64,000 bases of DNA from Fulvivirga imtechensis AK7 (GTDB lineage: Bacteria > Bacteroidota > Bacteroidia > Cytophagales > Cyclobacteriaceae): NCBI RefSeq assembly GCF_000331535.1, contig NZ_AMZN01000002.1, forward strand, positions 1-64,000, given 5' to 3'. Under the pieces are notes generated by a model. That model was not told the DNA's origin. It made no database searches and was given only the letters and a program-made list of their open reading frames with translations. The position numbers and the translations under genes were made by a program. Positions 59,654 to 64,000 of this stretch are shown here, piece after piece. Within the stretch, counting starts at the first letter, position 1. Each line of letters opens with the position of its first letter.

Positions 59654-61006
59654 ATGAGAAAGATAATTAATTACAATATATGGTTGCTGATCATCCTCAT
59701 GTGCTGGTCGTGTGATAGCTTATTGGAAAATGATCTGCCATCCAATGAGGTGATTGCTGAAGATGCGCTGGAATCAGCCAACGATGTTCAGCAGTTGCTT
59801 AACTCCACCTATGACGTTACTGCCAACGTATTTAATGGCAATAATCAGCGATTTTCAGAATTGCTGGCTGATAACGTCACTATTCTTGGAAACTCCGGAT
59901 TCCTGGTGCAGGTATACAACAGAAGTACCGACTTCTTTAATTCTGATGTGGGAGGGTATTACGGACAACCTTACATTGCCATCCTGAGGGCGAATACCAT
60001 CCTTGAAGGTATCGATGATGTGGATCTTACCCAGGATCAAAGGGATAGATTTGAAGGAGAGGCTAAGTTTTTAAGAGCGATCAATCACTTTGCTTTAGTG
60101 CGTCATTTTGCACAACCGGCGGGATACACTGCCGATAATTCACATCTCGGGATTGTTGTAAAAAGCAGCGCTGAGATCAAGACCGATGTCAGGTCTTCTG
60201 TAGATGCTGCCTATGATCTGATCATTGCAGATCTGGAAGATGCGGTGGACCTGTTGCCGGCCCAAAACGGTAATTATGCTACTACTTATGCGGCCCAGGC
60301 TTATTTGGCCAAAGTTTATTTCCAGATGAATAATTTTGCTCAGGCTGCAGCTTATGCTTCCGATGTTATCGAGAACGGGCCTTTTACTTTCTCTGATGAT
60401 ATTAATAGCAGGTACGGCACCAGTGTTTCCAGTGAATCGATCTTTACGCTGATCAGTACAGGCCTTGAAGACAACCGTGCCGGTAATTTCAAAGGTATGT
60501 ATGATTCGAGGGCGGCAGTACCTACTTTATTGGTTTCTGACGACTACTTTTCACTGGTTAATTCGAGCGGTGGAGAGCGTAGCGCCTGGGTTGAAAATAT
60601 TGGAGGCTCAAAAGTATTTACCAAGTTCAACCGCGATTACATGAACGTTTCGCTGACTAACCTGACGGAACTTTTGCTGATAGCCGCAGAGTCGTATGCA
60701 GAGCTTAATCAGAATCTGAGTACTGCTATTGATTATGTGAATACGATCAAGGACAGGGCAGGAGTAGCATTACTTTCAGACGGATCATCAGCGGGTCTTA
60801 TCATTTCCGAAGCCCGTAAAGAGCGCAGGATTGAATTCGGAGGTGAAGGCTATCGCCTGCATGAGCTGAAGAGAAGAGGCACACTCGGAGAGGCTGTTTT
60901 GATCAGGAATGCACCATGGGACTGCAATGGAATGGTACTTCAGTTTCCCGCTTCCGAACAGGCCGTTAAAGGTTTTGAGATGAACCCTGAAGGGGGTTGT
61001 AACTAA
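59654..61006 (+). CDS. susD: SusD/RagB-family surface lipoprotein
   Basis: About 450 residues, lipoprotein signal MRKIINYNIWLLIILMCWSC (Cys20), ATG at 59654; an upstream start in frame would overlap susC and disrupt the signal. The helical core has TPR-like repeats, for example FEGEAKFLRAINHFALVRHFA and AAQAYLAKVYFQMNNFAQAA (shown in part). C-terminal EARKERRIEFGGEGYRLHELKRRG is the conserved SusD end. It binds glycan at the cell surface and closes over SusC. Confidence 0.93.
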   Translation: MRKIINYNIWLLIILMCWSCDSLLENDLPSNEVIAEDALESANDVQQLLNSTYDVTANVFNGNNQRFSELLADNVTILGNSGFLVQVYNRSTDFFNSDVGGYYGQPYIAILRANTILEGIDDVDLTQDQRDRFEGEAKFLRAINHFALVRHFAQPAGYTADNSHLGIVVKSSAEIKTDVRSSVDAAYDLIIADLEDAVDLLPAQNGNYATTYAAQAYLAKVYFQMNNFAQAAAYASDVIENGPFTFSDDINSRYGTSVSSESIFTLISTGLEDNRAGNFKGMYDSRAAVPTLLVSDDYFSLVNSSGGERSAWVENIGGSKVFTKFNRDYMNVSLTNLTELLLIAAESYAELNQNLSTAIDYVNTIKDRAGVALLSDGSSAGLIISEARKERRIEFGGEGYRLHELKRRGTLGEAVLIRNAPWDCNGMVLQFPASEQAVKGFEMNPEGGCN

Positions 61007-61019
61007 AAAATATAGCAAG

Positions 61020-61517
61020 ATGAAGAATTTATTAATAATCGTAATAGGATTAGCACTTATCATATCCTGTACCCCGGATGAATTTCCGCCACTAGGTGAT
61101 AGACCGGACAGGGTACAGCAGTTGACAGGCGCCTGGAAGGTAACTCAGGTAACTCAAACAGATAACGATGCTGTGAGAAAGGGTTTCCCCTTCTTTGCAC
61201 AGCAGCAGGATATCACTTCGGCATTCAACTTTACTGATCTTGAGATCGTGCTGAATGTTGATAATAGCTTTGCTGTAGATGCCGGAACAGCTCCTAACGT
61301 CATTGGAATGACTGCAGGACAATGGGAGACCGATGATGCTGAATACCCCAGCGAGGTGATCTTTAAGAATGGAGGGCAGCAAATGGAAATAGGAATTGGC
61401 TCCTTTGCAAGTATAGGAGAGGGTATACTAACGCTGAAAGTGATCCGCTATGAGGATAAGGGAGACGCCCTGCAGCCAGTGATCACCTATGAGTACAAAC
61501 TAAAAAAACAGAATTAA
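61020..61517 (+). CDS. DUF5004-like lipoprotein of the susCD operon
   Basis: A 165-residue lipoprotein (signal ending LALIISC, Cys17). The mature part LTGAWKVTQVTQTDN and later AGQWETDDAEYPSEVIFKNG, ending TYEYKLKKQ, has the lipocalin-like pattern of DUF5004, frequent in starch and maltose-type polysaccharide loci of Cytophagales. It is presumed to bind glycan or stabilise the complex at the outer membrane. Its stop is two bases ahead of the next start codon. Confidence 0.72.
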   Translation: MKNLLIIVIGLALIISCTPDEFPPLGDRPDRVQQLTGAWKVTQVTQTDNDAVRKGFPFFAQQQDITSAFNFTDLEIVLNVDNSFAVDAGTAPNVIGMTAGQWETDDAEYPSEVIFKNGGQQMEIGIGSFASIGEGILTLKVIRYEDKGDALQPVITYEYKLKKQN

Positions 61518-61519
61518 AG

Positions 61520-62278
61520 ATGAAGAAATTAATATACATAATCTTTCTGTTGGGGATAGGCTTAGAAAGCTTTGCTCAATCGTTCAGCTCAGATCCTGCT
61601 TCGTTTACTGCCGAGGATGCCGTAACACTAACTTTCGATGTGACAGGGACGTCATTAGCAGGAAAGAGTGATATTTATTTATGGTCATGGATAGCTGAGG
61701 GGTGCTCAAGCAGTTGCGATGCGCCTACTAATATTAACCCTGCCAGTAGTGCAACGGCCGATGCTAAAATGACTCAGAGCGAGTCGAATCCGAATGTCTT
61801 TACCATTACTATTATCCCGGTTGATTTCTTTGATAAATCTCCTTCTGAAATGAAGAAGATAGGGGTGCTGGCCAAAGGAACAGATTGGAGTGAAGGACAA
61901 ACAGCAGACTATCTACTGGACATAGAGCCATTAACTTTTGTACCAACCGTTGATCGTAAATTTCCAACCAAAGCTACAGCCAACGATGTAATAACATTAT
62001 ACCTGGACCAAACTTTGGCGGAAAACCTTGATCTGAAGTATGAATTGGCTGATTTCGAAGTGAGTATTACCGCTTTTGACAGTGACGGAGGACAGGTAGG
62101 GGATACCGTTACCAAAGATGCTGTCAATGAGGGAGATGGTATTCACTACACACGTATTCTGCCGCAGTTCACATTCAATGCTGATAACATTGTATCCATT
62201 AAATACAGGTTCATCAGCAAGGATAACAATGAAGTGCAATCAGATGAGTTTTCATACGAATTTCTGGACCTAAAATAG
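61520..62278 (+). CDS. Exported hypothetical protein of the susCD operon
   Basis: A 252-residue secreted protein (signal MKKLIYIIFLLGIGLESFAQ). The first half of the mature protein (DPASFTAEDAVTLTFDVTGT, then DIYLWSWIAEGCSSSCD and SNPNVFTITIIPVDFF) has the Ig-like pattern of proteins found between SusD and SusE in such loci; the second half, from PTVDRKFPTKATANDVITLY, repeats an Ig-like module. No catalytic motif is evident. Probably a periplasmic or surface glycan-binding accessory protein. Two bases after the DUF5004 stop. Confidence 0.68.
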   Translation: MKKLIYIIFLLGIGLESFAQSFSSDPASFTAEDAVTLTFDVTGTSLAGKSDIYLWSWIAEGCSSSCDAPTNINPASSATADAKMTQSESNPNVFTITIIPVDFFDKSPSEMKKIGVLAKGTDWSEGQTADYLLDIEPLTFVPTVDRKFPTKATANDVITLYLDQTLAENLDLKYELADFEVSITAFDSDGGQVGDTVTKDAVNEGDGIHYTRILPQFTFNADNIVSIKYRFISKDNNEVQSDEFSYEFLDLK

Positions 62279-62284
62279 AAGATC

Positions 62285-64000
62285 ATGATCAAAAATATTA
62301 AACAAATAGCGCTCTTTTTGATGGCAGCTCTGGCAGTGATGAGTTGTGAACGGGAAGACCCGATTGAGGATAATATAGGCCTGGGGGAACATATTTCCGA
62401 GTTTAAGCTGGAAACACCTGCCAATTTCTCCTCGCTGATGCTCAACGAAGGTCTGGCGGACAAAGAAGTGGTTGTAGAGTGGGAGGCGGCCAAGACAGGA
62501 TTGGGAAGTAATCCTACATACACTTTTTTGTTAGACAAAAAGAGCGGAGACTTTTCATCACCTTTACTATCTCTTGCCTCCGATGAAGAGGGTATCAATA
62601 ATCAGGTGACAATAACATACGGTCAACTGATCGAGGTGGTAGAACAGGCGGGTGCAAGTGAGTTCATTTGGACTGTTGAAGCAAAAACGGTGAACAACAA
62701 AGGAACAAATAAAGTACGTGCAACCAATAGCTTTGAATTAGGCCTGACTGTCTCTGATGAAGGGGTCACTGATTTTGCTTATTTGTCTCCTGAGAAGAAT
62801 GAGAAAGTGAATATTGACCCGTCAAGTGCTGATTTAATTCAGTTCACTTGGGAAGATGCTATCTCAGTGAGCGGGGCTCCGGTAGTTTTTACGGTACAAT
62901 TTGATACTTTAGGTGGAGATTTTTCACAACCGGTTTATGAAATATTATCGGATAATGATGGTGGAGACGCATCGCTTTCATTTACCCATCTTGAGCTACA
63001 AGGTGTATTAAAAGCTATCAAATATACAGATGGTTTGAATTGGAGGGTGGTAGGATCTGTGGATAACTTTGAGTATTCTCCAGGTGTACAATATGTGAGG
63101 TTTAAGATTTTAAGCGAGTGCGGCAACTTTTGCACCATTGGATTAATAGGAAGCGCGACTTCCGGAGGTTGGAATGATGATACCGATATGCGAAAAGCAG
63201 ATCCGGCTGACTTATCACTATGGACGGCAACACTTTATTTAAATACGGGTGCCGTTAAATTCAGAGCATCGGATTCATGGGATATCAATTGGGGCGGTTC
63301 TGACTTCCCGTCTGGTACAGGAACTCAAGGAGGACCCGATATTGCTATTTCCACAGCAGGTTATTATCAAGTAACCTTCAATGACAGGACCGGTGAGTAC
63401 AGCTTCACGCAATTAACTGCTGACACTCACGCTACTGTTGGGATAATCGGTAGCGCGACTTCAGGAGGCTGGGACAGTGATACAGACCTTACTCAAGACA
63501 ATATCGACCCACATTTATGGACTGGTACAATTACGTTAACCGATGGAGAAGCCAAGTTTAGAGCAAATGATGCCTGGGATGTTAATTGGGGAGATGCTAC
63601 ATTCCCATCAGGATTCAGTATACAGAATGGTCCTAATATACAGATTCAGGCTGGTACCTACTTCATACGTTTCCATGATGTAACCGGGGAATATTCTTTT
63701 ATGAATACTGCTAATTCGGCACCATATGGCACAATTGGAGTTATAGGCGATGCAACAGCAGAAGGCTGGGGCGCTGATACGGATCTTATTCAAAATCCTG
63801 CTAACCCATATCTGTGGTCAGGTAAGATCGTACTCACAGACGGAGAAGCAAAATTCAGGGCTGATGATGATTGGGGAGTGAATTGGGGAGCATCAGATTT
63901 CCCATCGGGAGTTAGCACTCAGAACGGACCAAATATACCTGTTGAAGCCGGCACGTATATCGTGTTCTTTAATAGTGGAACCGGAGAATATCGGTTTCTG
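62285..64000 (+). CDS. SusE/SusF-like starch-binding lipoprotein (3'-partial)
   Basis: Open from the ATG at 62285 to the window edge, 572 codons with no stop. Signal MIKNIKQIALFLMAALAVMSC (Cys21) gives a lipoprotein. An N-terminal SusE-like part (about 35-250, including PANFSSLMLNEGLADKEVVVEW and a second module from TDFAYLSPEKNEKVNI) is followed by three near-repeated 100-residue SusF/SusE starch-binding modules starting near nucleotide 63137, 63437 and 63734, each with IGxATxxGW, DTDL/M, LWTGTI-type and KFRAxDxWDxNWG motifs. Such modules bind alpha-glucans at the surface. The gene begins 6 bases after its neighbour and is last in view; more modules and a stop may follow. Confidence 0.85.
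   Translation, partial: MIKNIKQIALFLMAALAVMSCEREDPIEDNIGLGEHISEFKLETPANFSSLMLNEGLADKEVVVEWEAAKTGLGSNPTYTFLLDKKSGDFSSPLLSLASDEEGINNQVTITYGQLIEVVEQAGASEFIWTVEAKTVNNKGTNKVRATNSFELGLTVSDEGVTDFAYLSPEKNEKVNIDPSSADLIQFTWEDAISVSGAPVVFTVQFDTLGGDFSQPVYEILSDNDGGDASLSFTHLELQGVLKAIKYTDGLNWRVVGSVDNFEYSPGVQYVRFKILSECGNFCTIGLIGSATSGGWNDDTDMRKADPADLSLWTATLYLNTGAVKFRASDSWDINWGGSDFPSGTGTQGGPDIAISTAGYYQVTFNDRTGEYSFTQLTADTHATVGIIGSATSGGWDSDTDLTQDNIDPHLWTGTITLTDGEAKFRANDAWDVNWGDATFPSGFSIQNGPNIQIQAGTYFIRFHDVTGEYSFMNTANSAPYGTIGVIGDATAEGWGADTDLIQNPANPYLWSGKIVLTDGEAKFRADDDWGVNWGASDFPSGVSTQNGPNIPVEAGTYIVFFNSGTGEYRFL

Noticed and set aside
56515-62278. Complete starch utilisation locus
   Set aside because: SusC, SusD and SusE/F-like genes are present, but no amylase or other glycoside hydrolase is seen before the window ends, so the substrate stays an inference.

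Overview
The window is a chromosomal segment of a member of the Bacteroidota, most likely order Cytophagales. The grounds are a SusC/SusD outer-membrane pair, TonB-dependent receptors with a carboxypeptidase-like N-terminal domain, a DUF1501/DUF1800 pair with a type IX secretion (T9SS) C-terminal tail, a TTTG/TAnnTTTG promoter before metH, A-rich leaders with few Shine-Dalgarno sequences, and moderate GC content. The genus is an inference. No rRNA, tRNA, CRISPR array, insertion sequence with a transposase, or phage gene was found.

Layout. 1-2.1 kb: a fused phosphoserine phosphatase/phosphoglycerate dehydrogenase. 2.4-14.8 kb: small stress-type genes (DUF892 ferritin-like, response regulator, DUF2188, DUF2267, dodecin, PRC-barrel, DUF421, DUF4112, YhdF-like SDR, general-stress flavin protein, DUF1328, Cys-rich copper-binding four-helix protein) around a five-PAS histidine kinase. 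14.9-18.3 kb: lactate/malate-type dehydrogenase, MoeB-rhodanese and L-2-hydroxyglutarate oxidase. 18.3-20.8 kb: glucosaminidase, polysaccharide deacetylase and MsrB. 21.0-23.5 kb: a YfiR-like protein with a HAMP-GAF-PAS sensor. 24.2-35.9 kb: a sugar locus (MFS permease, Gfo/Idh/MocA oxidoreductase, two xylose-isomerase-like TIM-barrel proteins, a 1229-residue lipoprotein joining cytochrome c, PA14, beta-propeller and DUF1080 domains, a TonB receptor). 35.9-42.0 kb: SemiSWEET, CBM9-like, DinB/YfiT, SpoIIE phosphatase, cyclase, PLP enzyme, NTF2-like. 42.0-46.0 kb: a SAM-I riboswitch ahead of a MetH lacking its homocysteine module, then MetF. 46.1-54.7 kb: Hsp20, lipoprotein, outer-membrane barrel, DUF1501/DUF1800, HMG-CoA lyase, TPR protein. 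55.1-64.0 kb: LacI regulator divergent from a SusC-SusD-DUF5004-hypothetical-SusE/F operon that runs off the window.

How the parts work together. The 24-35 kb locus has the gene content expected for periplasmic 3-keto-glycoside metabolism: oxidise a sugar, cleave the keto-glycoside (DUF1080), isomerise and import. The 12-bp palindrome in its divergent promoter also occurs twice between lacI and susC 30 kb away, so one LacI regulator may control both loci. The MetH-MetF pair is a SAM-repressed methionine unit.

The non-coding DNA is unusually patterned. Many gaps are filled with degenerate 7-bp tandem repeats whose words differ from place to place but share a phase-locked N-A-C start (AACTGTG, AACATCA, AACCATT, AACCAGC, GACTTCC, TACTCAA). 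Five genes share a near-identical leader ending at the start codon. A roughly 140-160 bp element with terminal inverted repeats occurs in two full and two partial copies. Long hairpins sit after several genes. These are the least explained parts of the window.
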